Origin: Paulownia fortunei
Taxonomy: Eukaryota > Streptophyta > Magnoliopsida > Lamiales > Paulowniaceae
Direction of reading: 5' to 3'
Length of the DNA stretch: 64,000 nucleotides
Assembly: GCA_019321725.1 (NCBI GenBank)
Contig: CM033109.1
Coordinates: 18,693,993 to 18,757,992, forward strand
Shown: piece by piece, positions 37,075 to 49,488 of the stretch
Numbering within the stretch: the first letter of the stretch is position 1
Layout: each line of letters starts with the position of its first letter
Made by a program: the position numbers and the translations under genes
The notes under the pieces: generated by a model
Told to the model about the DNA's origin: nothing
Database searches by the model: none
What the model saw: the letters and a program-made list of their open reading frames with translations, nothing else

Positions 37075-37796
37075 AGCTTGAAATTGTACCTAAAGGGAAA
37101 ATATGTTCATTGTCAGCCTTAGTATTAAGATCAATACTTCAAGATAGAATTAATGAAGTTCAAAAGGTGGATATGCATTTGTGTAAAGCGAAAAGAAAGA
37201 TTGATGCGGGAAAGAGGCCAGACTTCTCTATTGCTGATGATGAAATTATTCGATATAAAGAGAAACTGTGCGTGCCTTTTTACAATGCCATTAAAGGAGA
37301 TATTTTAGAAGAAGCTCATACCACTCCTTACTCGATATACCCAGGTAACACAAAAATATATAAAAACTTACAACAACATTATTTATGGCTTAACATGAAG
37401 AAAAACATAGCAAAATTCATGGCTAAATGTCTAACTTGTCAACAAGTTAAGATTGAACATCAAAGACCAGCAGGGTTGTTGAAACTTTTGTTGATTTCGG
37501 AGTGGAAATGGGAGCACATTACAATGGGCTTTGTGCTTGGATTACCTAGAACTCAAAAGGGATATAATTCTATATGGGTGATTATTGATATATTAACTAA
37601 ATCATCCCATTTTATTTCAGTGAAATCCACATATAAGATGGACCAGTATGCTCAACAATATATTAAAGAGATAATCAGGTTACATGGAGTGCCAGTTTTA
37701 ATAGTGTCCGACAGACATCTAAAGTTTACATCTATATTTTGGAAGAGCTTACAAACTGCTATGGGAACGAGACTTACATTTAGTACAACATTTTTA
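37075..37796 (+). pseudogene. Element A integrase remnant (zinc-binding and core), first catalytic Asp lost
   Basis: The frame from 37110 contains AHTTPYSIYPGNTKIYKNLQ, LWLNMKKNIAKFMAKCLTCQ (HHCC zinc-binding part) and WKWEHITMGFVLGLPRT. The position where the family has TMDFV reads TMGFV, so the first core aspartate is glycine. The second, VSD, remains. It is cut at about 37796, where STTF should be followed by the HPQTDGQ motif; instead reverse-strand sequence of element B begins. Confidence 0.88.
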
Positions 37797-38117
37797 TCTG
37801 CAAAGTTGTCCACCCACATCTCTCTACTGGATGAGTTGTTGAATTTGTTCTGATTGTCATTGAATAAGTTCTGTAAGTCGGTTTATAACAGTGTCCTGAT
37901 CGTCATTTGACATAGGTGTCTTTTCTTCTTGGTTTCTACCTCCACTACTACTCTCACTCTTTGTTCTTGTCATGGCTGCAATATTGTTTTAAAACATGGC
38001 CAATATAATTCATGAAACAATGATGCATCACATAATAAAATAAAACTAACGAGCAAGGCGGTGCTTCCACGAGTTTCAAGTTTATGTACATGAACAGTCT
38101 ACAGAACCTATAACCGC
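37797..38117 (-). pseudogene. Element B gag N-terminal fragment
   Basis: On the minus strand an ATG at 37973 starts MTRTKSESSSGGRNQEEK, followed by SNDDQDTVINRLTELIQ and in-frame stops. Its distance from the primer-binding site and LTR fits the start of a gypsy gag. The remainder of element B is absent. Confidence 0.65.
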
Positions 38118-38129
38118 GCTCTGATACCA
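38118..38129 (-). other. Element B primer-binding site (tRNA-iMet type)
   Basis: Minus strand TGGTATCAGAGC, the canonical plant site, three bases from the LTR end. It fixes element B as minus-oriented. Confidence 0.88.
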
Positions 38130-38132
38130 CTC

Positions 38133-40753
38133 TGTAACACCCCCAATACTACACACATATATATTTATAGATATAATAATTTTGACATGATAAATCCTGT
38201 GTGCCTGTACAAATTTTTTTCTTTCCTATAACAGCATAATAAATAATAAACTATTTTTCTCACTCACAAACTAATATATATATATGTACCTGCAGAGGAC
38301 CCATAACAACCATAACATTTACATACCCATGTACAGAAAAGTTTTACAAGTAACACACAATACAAATCCCCAAACCTAATATAATACACTCCAAAATCAA
38401 ATAAGTTAACAACCAGCCCGACAGGTCGTCATCCATGTACACTGATCCTCAGAACCTGTAGGAGCTCCAGCCGATCGCTCAGTAAGTCCATGGCTTCAAG
38501 TATCATCAAACTCAGCTACAATGCATGAACTACGTGAGCTAATACCCAGTAAATGAAAATCATGTATGCTGAAGGGAATAATCCAACATAAATGTAATGC
38601 ATTTCTATGAGAATATGACAAGAATGCGAACTCATGCATCAAAATTATTTCATTCAAAATAATTTTCCATCACTGGGCCCTTGGCCCACCTACTATGTAC
38701 CGGATAGAGCTCTCGACAATATCAATAATTACATGGCCATAAACAGATTGACACAATTTGGGGGCCATCTCCTGGGATCACCAAAGGTCCACCCCCTGTC
38801 TTCCCCTGTTAACCTTTAGAAGTATTCCCACCGGCGGCGTCAATAAGAGCACAGTCAAGTGGTCCACCCTCTCGTGACCACCAGAGGCACACCCCCTGTC
38901 AATCTCTATGATCCTCCAAAAAGTAATAATCGCGGCGCCCCAAATATCATATAAATAAGCCACACATGGGCCTCGGTACACTAGTAGTGGCCAACCAAAC
39001 ATTTTCTTTTTGAAAATAATATTATGCATGCAAAACCTCAACTGTGAGCACGTATTATGCATGCACGTGTAAATGTTGATGAATGACATGTTCAATGACA
39101 CAGTGAATCACATGTCCTGTCATCCAAACAACGTATGCACTATAAGATATTTATAATACTCATCAAGACACAAGGATCACATTTAATATAAATAAGCCAA
39201 GAAATACTATGCCCATGCATTGTAGTTGCAAATGAATTTTCACTTACCTTCCACCTTTGATATCCTATTGAAGGTTAACAAGATTCTCCTCCCTAACCTT
39301 AGATATAAGGTTGCCTGTAAAAGTATAACGTATTAATTTTCATTCTTAATCAATGGGTTTCTATATCAAATCTCATAAGGGGTCTTAAATTTTAAATTTA
39401 ATTACATAACAATCAAACCTTAAAATACCAATTTGAACCTTTTAAATACCTTAATTTCTCATCTTGAATTCATTTTAATATTATCTAATTGATGTGTTAT
39501 AATCTCCGTAATAAATCTCTCAATTAAATTAGCTCTTTCATCCAATTAATACAAGATAATAAAATCAAATCTTTGTAACTAATTTTGAATTAAAGGTGTA
39601 TATTAATTATTGTCTCACAAGAAGATAACTAGTTAATTTGAATCAAAAACTTTCTTTTAAATTAGAAATAAACGGCATAAATATATATATTTTTATTCGT
39701 ACAAAAATAAGAAAGAACTTACCCAAAATTTCTTCAAATTTCTACGGTTAAAATTTGTTCTTTCTTTCTTTTTTTTTCTTCTCTTTTCCTTTCTTTTGCT
39801 GCCGTGAATATGTGTGTGTGGTGTTTTAATATCTTAACTATTACTTACCTGTTAAGAAAACCTAATATAATATTATAATATATGTATACTTATCCTTAAT
39901 ATAATATAATATATTATAACCTAGTATAATATATTATAACATATGTATAATATCTTGTTTTAATATCTTAAGCATTACTTAGCTATTAAGAAAACCTAAT
40001 ATAATATTATAACATATGTATACTTATCCTTAATATAATATAATATATTATAACATATGTGTAATATATTATAACTATTACTATACACTATACACGTGTA
40101 TACATATATGTATATAGAAACTAACATTCTAATATAATATATATATATATATATAATATGCTTATCTAAACATAAGCTATACAAGTGTATACACATATAT
40201 ATATATATATATATTATGATATTATTTTATTATACTACACACATATACTTATATCTATATATATTTCATACATCTATATATATATATATTATATTTATAT
40301 ATATATATAATTAATACATGATATTTTGATATTTATTTATAAACCTCCAAATTTATTTTCTAGTTAGAATTTACACCCTCTTAATTAATATAATAATGTC
40401 CTTATTTTCTTTTATTATTATTGTTACTATTACTATCATTATTTTCTCCCTAATTAATTTATTTGCATAGTTTATCTTACACCGATAAACACAACGATGC
40501 CACCTTTCACTTACGTGTATCATAATATTATCTGATAGTTGACACATAAATTCTAATCTTAGTACCAACTCAACCAATTAGGTTAAAGAATTTGGAAACT
40601 AATATCCATGACAACTTCAAAAGTTTAATTATTAAAATGTCGTATAAAATATACTGCATTATGAAATATCAATTAAAATGCAATGACACATACGTGGCAT
40701 AAAATACATGAACTATATTGGCCAGATAAGTAGTGTGAGGCTCGGGTATTACA
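38133..40753 (-). repeat. Element B 5' LTR, inserted into element A integrase
   Basis: On the minus strand it begins TGTAATACCCGAGCC (40753) and ends GGGGGTGTTACA (38133), about 2.6 kb, TG...CA. It adjoins its own primer-binding site on one side and element A integrase sequence on the other. It contains a tandem duplication of about 134 bp (39829 and 39963) and AT microsatellites (40120-40310). With only one LTR and a gag stub present, the rest of element B plus roughly 750 bp of A integrase have been deleted. Confidence 0.85.
39829..40075. repeat. Tandem duplication of about 134 bp in the element B LTR
   Basis: ATATCTTAACTATTACTTAC at 39829 and ATATCTTAAGCATTACTTAG at 39963 each precede the same AAGAAAACCTAATATAATAT...TATACTTATCC series. 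Confidence 0.8.
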
Positions 40754-41335
40754 CAAAGCCTACTTGGTCCGAAAATAATTCAAAGTACTGCTAAGGTAGT
40801 GGAGAAGGTACAAGAGAGAATAAAGATCGCTTAAAGTAGACAGAAAAATTATGCAGATAAATGGAGAAAAGATATAGAATTTGCCATTGGGGATCATGTG
40901 TTCTTAAAAGTAGCTTCCAAGAAAGGTGTCATGAGATTTGGAAAGAAAGGAAAACTTAGCCAAAAGTATGTCGGCCCATTCGAGATTGTAGAAAGAGTTG
41001 GTAATAAAACATATAGAGTGACCTTACCTCCATCATTATTTAGTGTTCACAATATTTTTCATGTATCTATGTTGAGGAAGTACATTTCAAATCCCTCTCA
41101 TGTGTTAAGTTATGAACCGTTATAATTAACTTCTGATTTAGTTATGAAGAGAAACCAATGCAAATTCTGAATTTGAAAGAAAAAGAATTGAGAACGAAAA
41201 AGATTCAACTTGTTAAAGTATTGTGGAGGAATCATTCTGTGGAAGAGGCCATGTGGGAAAGAGAAGAAGAAATGTAGAGCAAGTATCTAAAATTATTTGA
41301 TACGTTAAATTTTGAGGACGAAATTTTTATAAGGA
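40754..41335 (+). pseudogene. Element A integrase C-terminus and chromodomain
   Basis: Resumes element A on plus: GPK-like start, EFAIGDHVFLKVASKKGVMR, FGKKGKLSQKYVGPFEIVER, NKTYRVTLPPSLFSVHNIFH, VSMLRKYI, followed in a shifted frame by a YEEKPMQ.../KVLWRNHSVEEAMWER chromodomain. The terminal TTTTGAGGACGAAATTTTT is the usual chromovirus ending just before the polypurine tract and LTR. Frameshifts at 41125-41210. Confidence 0.88.
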
Positions 41336-41343
41336 ATGAAGGA

Positions 41344-43800
41344 TGTAATGCCCAATTGTCTCATGCTAGCCAATAAGCGTCTTACATGAGTATGCACCTA
41401 ATCAATATCCATTATCGAATTATGACATACAAATAGTATGATTTCATGAATATGAAGAATTGTTATTTATGCTCCCATTATGCTTTAACATGCATTAGTA
41501 TATGAAATATGAAATCAAACTTTTATTTCTTGATATAATATATTTCTTAAGTGCCTTTTTGTAGTGAAAAGCTTGATATCTCGGTTAAGAAAGATTGATG
41601 CATTGAATGATCATGAAATGAATTATTTGTATTACTTCATACTCGTTACATGCCAAAGTGATTTTTTACTTCAATATTTGCTTGAAATATGTCACATTTG
41701 GATAATGACTAAAAATATATAAAATGGTGCAATTTGATTGTTAGGTTGACTAAGTTGTATGAAATCATTCTAAACCACGTTGCACTTGATTATAACACAA
41801 AAGCACCAATTATTTTCATCTCTCTAGCTCATAAATGTGGCTATTAGCATTAGAAAACACCAAACATTATGCAACTAATCACCACCCTCCACGTACCTCT
41901 ATTTGAAAAGTCAAAAAAATCATTCTTATCCATATTTTCTTGTGGAAGCTCCTAAAAAACGACCAGCTTCTCTTCTCCAAAGTTTCTCACAAATTTCCAC
42001 ACTCTCATACTCACAAAAATTGAATTCAATCCATAGGAATCCATAGAACACAAACTAGAACAAGTTTCCACCCTTTTATACTTGAAAACTATTGATTTTG
42101 AAGCTTAATTCCAATGTAATCAAGGTATATTCTTTTTCACTATTTCTTATGATGAATTTGTAGTATCTTAAATGATTTCATATTTTTACTATCTTTTTGT
42201 ATGATTGAAAACTCAAGTGGGATATACTTGAAACCAAAACCAAACTAGTTAAACTAATTTCTAGCAAAAATTGATAGCCTTATGAAATGTGCTTAATTTA
42301 CTTGTTCCTATTAATCTTGTAATGCTTATATTGTGTTTGAAAGTGCCTATAAATAATTGTGAACAATAGCAATTAGTTTGCTTAATTGATGGTTAGAATT
42401 AATTTAAGTTAGAACCAACTTTACGTCATGTTAATTTGGATTATGTTTAAGTTTTGGGACTATCCTAAAATTTATGTTTGAATTACTAGTGATTTAGTGG
42501 CTGCCCGAATTTTTATATTTGAATTATTAGTAATTTAGTGATTGCCCTAATATTCACATTTGAATTATTAGTGATATAGTGGTTGCCCTAATATTTACAT
42601 TTGAATTATTAGTGATATAGTGGTTGCCCTAATATTTATATTTGAATTATGAGTGATTATGAGTGATTTAGGGGTTACTTAATGTTTAATATCTTGAATT
42701 AGCAGTAAATATGGAATATGCATTGTTTTTGAAGTCATGTAACTGATATAAAATTATTTATAAAATATTAAAAAATATATATGATTTTAATTAGAATAGA
42801 TTATATGATTTATTAAAAGAATATTGAGGGTACATGATGTGATTATGTTAGGCCTTTATCACATCATACCTTTCAAAGAGATTGACATTTTGACTTAGCG
42901 CAAAGCAGACTTGAGGTAAGTTGAAACTTATATTTGCAGTATCACAAGAATCATATAATGTTGTACATATTTAAATGTGATTATCATTATTTATTAAATG
43001 ATGTAATGATTGATGCATTCATGGTTCATGAAGCATGATACTATCATATTATAATGAGGTTTTTTAAAAAGGAAGTATGATACTTGATTGATGGTCAGGT
43101 AGACAAGGGACGCAAAAGCGACTGTCGGACCCAACAAAAAGTGGTAAATACTTGAGGTTGAAAAACCAAGATAAGAAAACCACAATGAATGAAATATAAT
43201 ATGACTAATATATGAGGTTGAAAGACCAAGTATGGAACCCTTATTATTCTTTTATTGACCAATGATTATGAATAGGTTTCGAAAACTACAGTCTATTGAT
43301 TTATGAAAGAAAGTTATTGAATTGAATAATGCATTTATTGATTTATGAGATTTACTTGTATTATGTGTGTTATTTGCATCAGTTTTACCTTATTGAGCCT
43401 TTAGCTCATTAGATTCTTGTGATGCAGGTGGTAATGTATAGGTTTAAAGCTTGACTGAGTCTCCAGAGCAGACGAACGGTGATTTGTTCATATGCCATGC
43501 TTTGAACAGTTTTTATAGCCTATTTTAAAAATTCTATTTTTGTTTTTAAATAAGTCACTCTGTTATGGTTTTGTAAACATGTGTGTTAAACTATAGACAG
43601 GGATAATAACATCGTGTATTAAATTTTGATTTATGTAAATGATGTGTATTTGAAATGAATTCAAGTTCTTTTCTCTTTTAACCAAAAAAGGGAACCTTTT
43701 TATTAAAACCATAACTATATTAATGATAGTAGGTTAACATTTCTTGACTCAACTGTTTCAACTTATTTGGGGTTCTACAGTTAGGTTTAAGGGTGTTACA
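41344..43800 (+). repeat. Element A downstream LTR, full length
   Basis: From TGTAATGCCC to GGGTGTTACA, 2457 bp, TG...CA. Homologous over its last three quarters to 32479-34146. Contains the 41-bp minisatellite at 42462-42672. Confidence 0.88.
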
Positions 43801-43879
43801 TTTTACGTTGTCTTTCTCAGTTCAAATTATGACCTTAAACCGTATGGTGTGTATAACTTTTCCCCCCTTTTCTAGCTAG

Positions 43880-45060
43880 TTAATTTGACAAAACATTGAT
43901 AAAAGTAAAGTGGTTTCACATCCTGTAATATTGTATATACATAAATTATTATTTAAACAATAACAATGTCTATCAAAATCATCACAAATTCAAACTCATT
44001 TACAATGGAGTTTTAAAAGTGATATACATGATAAAGTCACTAATATAATACAATAGACTGTAAAATCAAAAGCACAGCCTATAAAATAGACTAACATGTC
44101 GTCATTTAAGTACATTGATTTTTGAAAGCTTATAGGAGCTCCACTGCCAAGCCAGTAAAGTAGAGGTCTCAAGTCTCACCATGCTCACCTACAATATATG
44201 AACTACTTGAACTAACACTCAATAAGTAAAAATTATGCATGGCAAAAGTATGTTATAAAATTTCATGCAACTAATTTTTAAGATATGATGCTATAAATGT
44301 GTCAAATTTGAGTGCTCATAAATCAAAGAGTTTTTACTCAAAATAACTTCATTTTATTAGGCCGTGGCCTACCTACTATGCACTGAAAAGATCTCTGTAC
44401 AATATCAATAATCAAATGGTCAATAATGGATTGATACAGTCAAGTGGAGCATCCTCCCATGATCCTCCAGAGGTACACCCCCTGTCTTCCCTTGTGATCA
44501 TCTAAGAAGTCTCCCACCCATGACATCAATCATAACAAAGGCACAGTTAAGTGAACCATCCTCCAGTGACCGCCAGAGGTCCACTTCATGTCTGCCCCTA
44601 TGATCCTCCGGGAAGTCATCCCACTGGTAGCATCCCAAAATATCACATAAGTATGCCTCGGTGCACTAGTAGTGGCCAATAAACATCTTTATTCATGAAA
44701 ATCATTTCTCAAATCATATTATGCATGCAAGAACCTCAACTATACCCATATGCCATCCATGCACATGTAAATACTCATGAATGGTATATTCAATCTGAAA
44801 TGCAAGTCATCTTGCTCTCAACATGTTTCAAGAATCATAAACTCTTAAAGTACATAATATACTTATCATCCAATCAGTTTAAATATCATCAACACAATAG
44901 GTATAAATGCTTCAAGACGTAGTATGTTCACACATTGTAGTTGCAAATTGATTTAAAGGTTATTGGAATTTCAAATTAAGCTTACTTTGGAGGCCAATGT
45001 TGCTAACAACTCATAAGTGCAAGCTATTATTCCTCTATATAGAATAAAGTGTATTTCTTT
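43880..45060 (-). repeat. LTR fragment related to element B
   Basis: Collinear on the same strand with about 38200-39300 of the element B LTR. Shared landmarks are GTCGTCAT...GTACA...GAT, TAGGAGCTCCA, CTACAATGCATGAACTAC versus CTACAATATATGAACTAC, and the AGAGGTACACCCCCTGTCTT block. The sequences have diverged considerably. It lies directly downstream of element A. Internal regions and ends are not visible. Confidence 0.75.
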
Positions 45061-45139
45061 TAGGTCGACGAGGAAAATACCTGATCGAATAATGAATTCC
45101 TACCTGTAATTTGAACAAATTGTTAAGAACATCAAGAGT

Positions 45140-45370
45140 GTCTTGCTGATAACCCTCCGACAGTCAAGTCAGAATTATAACAATGGATGAAAATAATGCA
45201 TAATATAACGAATTCAACATACCTTAAAATAAAAAAAGAATAGGATATTATTTATAGGGTGCAATGTATAATAGGGTGCAAACAATAATTAGGTCTCTTT
45301 TATTCATTAGACTGAATTTTTTAGTCCATTGGACTCTCTTGATCATTATGGATTCCAAGTTTTCTTATGT
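45140..45370. repeat. Dispersed repeat, copy 1
   Basis: Shares with 51430-51700 the order of CCGAC...CAAGTCA, GAAAATAATGCA(T/A)AATATAAC, TTCAACATACCTTAAAATAA-like sequence and CATTGGACTCT(C/A)TTGAT. Origin not recognised. Confidence 0.6.
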
Positions 45371-47028
45371 TGATTGGGTTTTATTAATGAAGATTGAATT
45401 TGTGCGTTTAGTATTATTGATGTTGATATGGTTGTGCGTGAATATTTATTTTGTAAGTTTCTTTTGTAATTGATTATTGAGTTTTTGACATTTTTGGATC
45501 TATTATGTCCTTCCTTTGATTTTGATTTAAATGAATCCTGAATATGCCTTTGCATCATTCCCTCAACAAAAAAGCTTCACGTAGTGGTCCTGAATTTGTA
45601 GATTTATATCTTTCTCACGACTGTTTTGGATTTCTTTAGTAAATTACCTACCAACAATATCATTTGCTTTCCAAAACCTCCTTCAGCCAGAAACATTTTC
45701 ATATCTATTTGTAGATGTTAAGATGGTTTTAATAGAATAGTTGGGCAGAAGTTGAATTTTGTGACTTCATAGTTATCTCTCAAAATCATGGCCAGGAATT
45801 TAGTTGTATCAGAAAACTGCAAAACTACCGCAATCAGTCCCCACTTTACAAGAAAACAAGTATTTTTCCTACATGCAAAAGATTATTTTGAAAGTTAGTA
45901 CTATCAACATAGATTTCTAGAGGACGGCTTTCTGCTAGCATTTTTTTTTTATTCTTTTCTACACTTTTCTATTGCTAGTGCTACTGCTGCTATTTCTTTG
46001 TCTCTGTCTCTGTCTCTTTCTCTCTCTCTCTTTGTTTTTCAGCAGTTTAACCAACCAAAAGATGCTTATATAGGCTAATTTTTATCAATAAACATAGCAC
46101 AAATAAGGGGTCTAACTTTTTTCATCTTCATCTTATGTCTCTTAGTTCAACTTTTCATCTTGTGTTGTTTTTTGTTGTGTTTATGTTTTCTTTTTTCACT
46201 CTATTTTTTTTTGGGTTCTTTTTGGTGTGGGAACATGAAAATAATTGAAATTTGGTTAAAACTTTGTTATTTGCTTTGCTTTGATTTTTTTTTTCTATTC
46301 GAATGATTAAAACCTCCTAATATAAACTCCATGTATTAAATTTGCACCTATGGCAAGATTAAGTTTAAAAACAAGAAAATTGGCAAGGAGAAAGAAATAT
46401 GGCAGCATTGTCATTTTGGTTGAGCATAATGCAATTAGTAAACTTGTTTTGCTCATTGTTCTCAAATAGTACATAATAATAAGTCAATTAGTTTAAGACC
46501 AATATATCAATATAATTTTATGAGAGGAGAAAATATTTTTTACATACACTATCACTTGTTCATTTATGCCCTAGATTTGAAGTCAATGTATAGTATCCTC
46601 GACTAAAAATATGCTAGTAGAAGAAAAAGTGGCTATGAAAGTGCATATTTTGGCTCATCACCAAAAGCATTGAATTATAAATGTTAATTTTGATTGTTTT
46701 GGGGAAATAATTAGTAGGGATTTCAAACAAATGATAAGTGCTATTATTAGACTTTTAAGATAATTACTTAAGATACCTACGACAGTAACTGATAACTTTA
46801 CATATGAGAGATATAAATAGTTTAAAGTATACTATTTGATATACATGTTAATTAGTTTTATAATAATAGGGATATTTAGGAGGTCAAGATGGTACCCATA
46901 TCAAGGTTCATGTGCCTACATAAGACAAACCTAGATAGCGAACCCATAAAAGTAAAATTGCTATAAATGTATTAGTTGTGTAAGGATCAACTGCGGATGG
47001 TAAAGTGTTAAGAGATGCAATAATAGGC
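45371..47028. other. Intergenic DNA, no gene seen
   Basis: AT-rich, with a pyrimidine-rich tract (CT repeats) at 45990-46045. No recognisable protein. Confidence 0.5.
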
Positions 47029-47868
47029 AGGGGTGTGCATACATACCAATCGAACTGTCTTGAAACCAAAATTTCATTACAAATTTTGATTTAGTTTCGA
47101 TATGCATTTTTTCAATATTTCAATCTTCAGTTTAGTATTGATGTATTAGTCCGATATACTATATCGAACCGAGTACCAAAATAATTTTTATATTTTATTA
47201 ATTAATGAATTAATCCTAATATCCTATAGTCAAATTATGAAGACTTCAGTGAACAATACCCTCTGTCTCTCAGCCATACCGAATCGAAGCAAAGACCTAA
47301 GTTCCTTCTTTCCTCTATTTGACTCCTCACAACTATCTCCACCACTGTCCGTCGGTACCGCCGCTCTCACTATCTAACAACCGTACCACTAGCTATCATC
47401 ACGCCCTCTCATCTTACCACCATGATACGTATTTTGGGTTTAGTCAGTTCACTTTGCATCGCCTCCTTACAATACCATCCGTGACACCTCTTCGACAGCC
47501 ACTAGACATCCCTCTACCACCTACCCAAACATAATTTGGTGGTGGTTTCTTATAATCCTCAATCTTCAAAACCTTAGCTTCCCAAATTAGGTAATTCTTC
47601 TCTATTTCTTCTTATTGTTTATTTTTTACCATTTATTAGTGTATACTACATGTTGATTGTTATCAATTTAATGTCCAAAATTTTAGCTATTTCTTTTTTT
47701 CTTTTTTTTTAAGAAATATCAATTTTATCGAAATTGTACCGAATTGACCAAAAATCTTTGGTTATCGTCTAACCAAACCTATACATTTTAGTTCAGTATT
47801 CAATTTGGGATATTATCATACCGAAATTTTGGTTCGATATGGTATGATTTTACCAAATGAACACTCCT
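47029..47868. mobile_element. Candidate non-autonomous TIR element
   Basis: The left end AGGGGTGTGCAT (47029-47040) and the right end ATGAACACTCCT (47857-47868) are inverted repeats matching at 10 of 12 positions. The outer parts contain alternating ATCGAACCG- and CCGAAATTTTGGTTCGATAT-type sequence, the self-complementary subterminal pattern of many small plant DNA elements. The interior is GC-richer (47.25-47.55 kb). No convincing target duplication was found, so the superfamily is open (hAT favoured). Confidence 0.55.
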
Positions 47869-48000
47869 ATAAGTAGGAGAAATGATTTGATGGTTCATTG
47901 AGATAAGATTCACAAATCACACTTTATTCAAAAAAATAAATAAATTATACGTGATATAATCAAAACTAACTCATGACTATTATATGACTTCTAATGTTTG

Positions 48001-48450
48001 TATTATCTTGTGGATGATGGATATACAAATAGTGATGGATTTATTGCACCATTCCGAGGTCAAAAATACCATTTGAATGTTGGAGTGAAGGACACCAACC
48101 TACCACTACTGAAGAATTTTTTAGCATGAAGCATTCTTCTATAGAAACATAATAGAGAGTTTGTTTGGTTTGTAAAAGATTGTAAAAGAACCATTGGGGA
48201 ATCCTTAAAAGTCCTTTATATTATCTAATAAAAATTCAAAATTGAATCATAATGGCATATTGCTTACTTTCTAATGTTATAAGTCAAGAACTGGACTTTT
48301 ACAATTAGATAATGATGACAATCTACTAGATGAAGAAGGAGGAGTGAAACACCTAAACAATATTGAAGTTGATGAAGATGAAGAATTAGTTACTATGATT
48401 GAGCCTTCTGATGAATGTAGTACTTTTACAAAAATCTCGTAGTTCACATG
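48001..48450 (+). pseudogene. PIF/Harbinger transposase (DDE_Tnp_4) C-terminal remnant
   Basis: Frames read YYLVDDGYTNSDGFIAPFRG, then QKYHLN, then in a shifted frame PTTTEEFFSMKHSSI and WGILKSPLYYLIKIQN. This is the end of plant PIF/Harbinger transposases (LVDxGY, APYRG, F...HSSxRNVIER, FGxLK). Several stops and frameshifts. The downstream acidic tail is DNDDNLLDEEGGVKHL. No first half of the transposase is recognised upstream, where the TIR element lies. Confidence 0.8.
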
Positions 48451-48754
48451 TTTAACACATAGAGAGCACACAAAAATTCTAGATGACTAGTGGTTTTCTA
48501 TTATAAGTTTTAAATTTATTTATTTATTATCAATAGTTATACTTATCTTGTAAACCATTTGATTGGTGTTTTTAAATACTATTGATGGATTGAATTAAGT
48601 GGGATGATATCTTTATTGGCTAATTTATTCTTTTTGTATACTTTCTGCCATTATTTATGTTACATTAATAATGTCATATAATTTTTTTATTTTTTTATAA
48701 TATTTATCTGGATATCTTTTATTGTTGGTTTGTATGGTTAATCCTATAAAGAAT

Positions 48755-49455
48755 GGAGACTCTAACTCAATATACGAGAGGCCGTGGTAAGAACAAAAGA
48801 AAATGAAGTATTAGGAAGATGCCAGGCTTATTGAGGCACTCATCGATATGGTAAATCTTAGAATATATAAAGCTGAAAATGGGTTCAAACCTGGCTATTT
48901 GAATTATGTTGAGGAGAAGATGCAAGTTTCTTTATCTAACTCAGGACTGAAGGTTAAATCGCATACTGAGTCAAGAATTAAAACCTTAAAGAGGGATTTT
49001 TCATATTGTGAATAACATGTTCAACACTAATACAAGTGGTTTTGGTATGAATTCAATCAAAAAATCCATTACAATAGAAAAAAGTTGTATGGGATTCATA
49101 TATTTATGTTTGCATATTTAATTGATGGTATTTGCACATATTGTTAATTATATTATTTTATTTAATGTATTTTGAGGTTGAAATTTTCTGCAGAGTCATC
49201 CTAGCACTCAAGTTGGCAAAACAAGTCATTCTCTCTTTATGACGATTTGATAATTTTTTTGGAAAAAGATCGAACGACAAGAATAAATGCTGAAGGTTTT
49301 GGTGATATGATGAAATAAATATAAAGAGAAGAAGGTAACAATGATACTAATAATGATGATGAAGCCACTATGGCAAATGGTCTTGAGGAATTTGATGCTT
49401 CATTTTCATTCTCCTATGCAATCTCCAAGAAGTGACGGAGTTCACAATCAACTGA

Positions 49456-49488
<33 letters not shown>

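Larger units (their letters stand above)
32190..43800 (+). mobile_element. Element A: decayed Ty3/gypsy chromovirus (Tekay/Del type), tail-LTR-internal-LTR
   Basis: Order on plus: integrase-tail fragment (32190-32478), 5'-truncated LTR (32479-34146), primer-binding site (34150-34161), gag, protease, RT, RNase H and integrase (34349-37796), an inserted reverse-strand element (37797-40753), integrase/chromodomain tail (40754-41335) and full LTR (41344-43800, TG...CA). The lineage call rests on the integrase (CLTCQQVKIEHQRPAG, EWKWEH) and the GPFEIVERVG / VFHVSMLRKY tail type with a YEEK...QI chromodomain start. All ORFs have stops and frameshifts, so it is immobile. The extra integrase tail before the first LTR means the left side is not a simple insertion end. 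Confidence 0.88.

Noticed and set aside
47319..47534. 71-codon His/Ser-rich plus-strand ORF
   Set aside because: Lies within the TIR element and shows no protein similarity.
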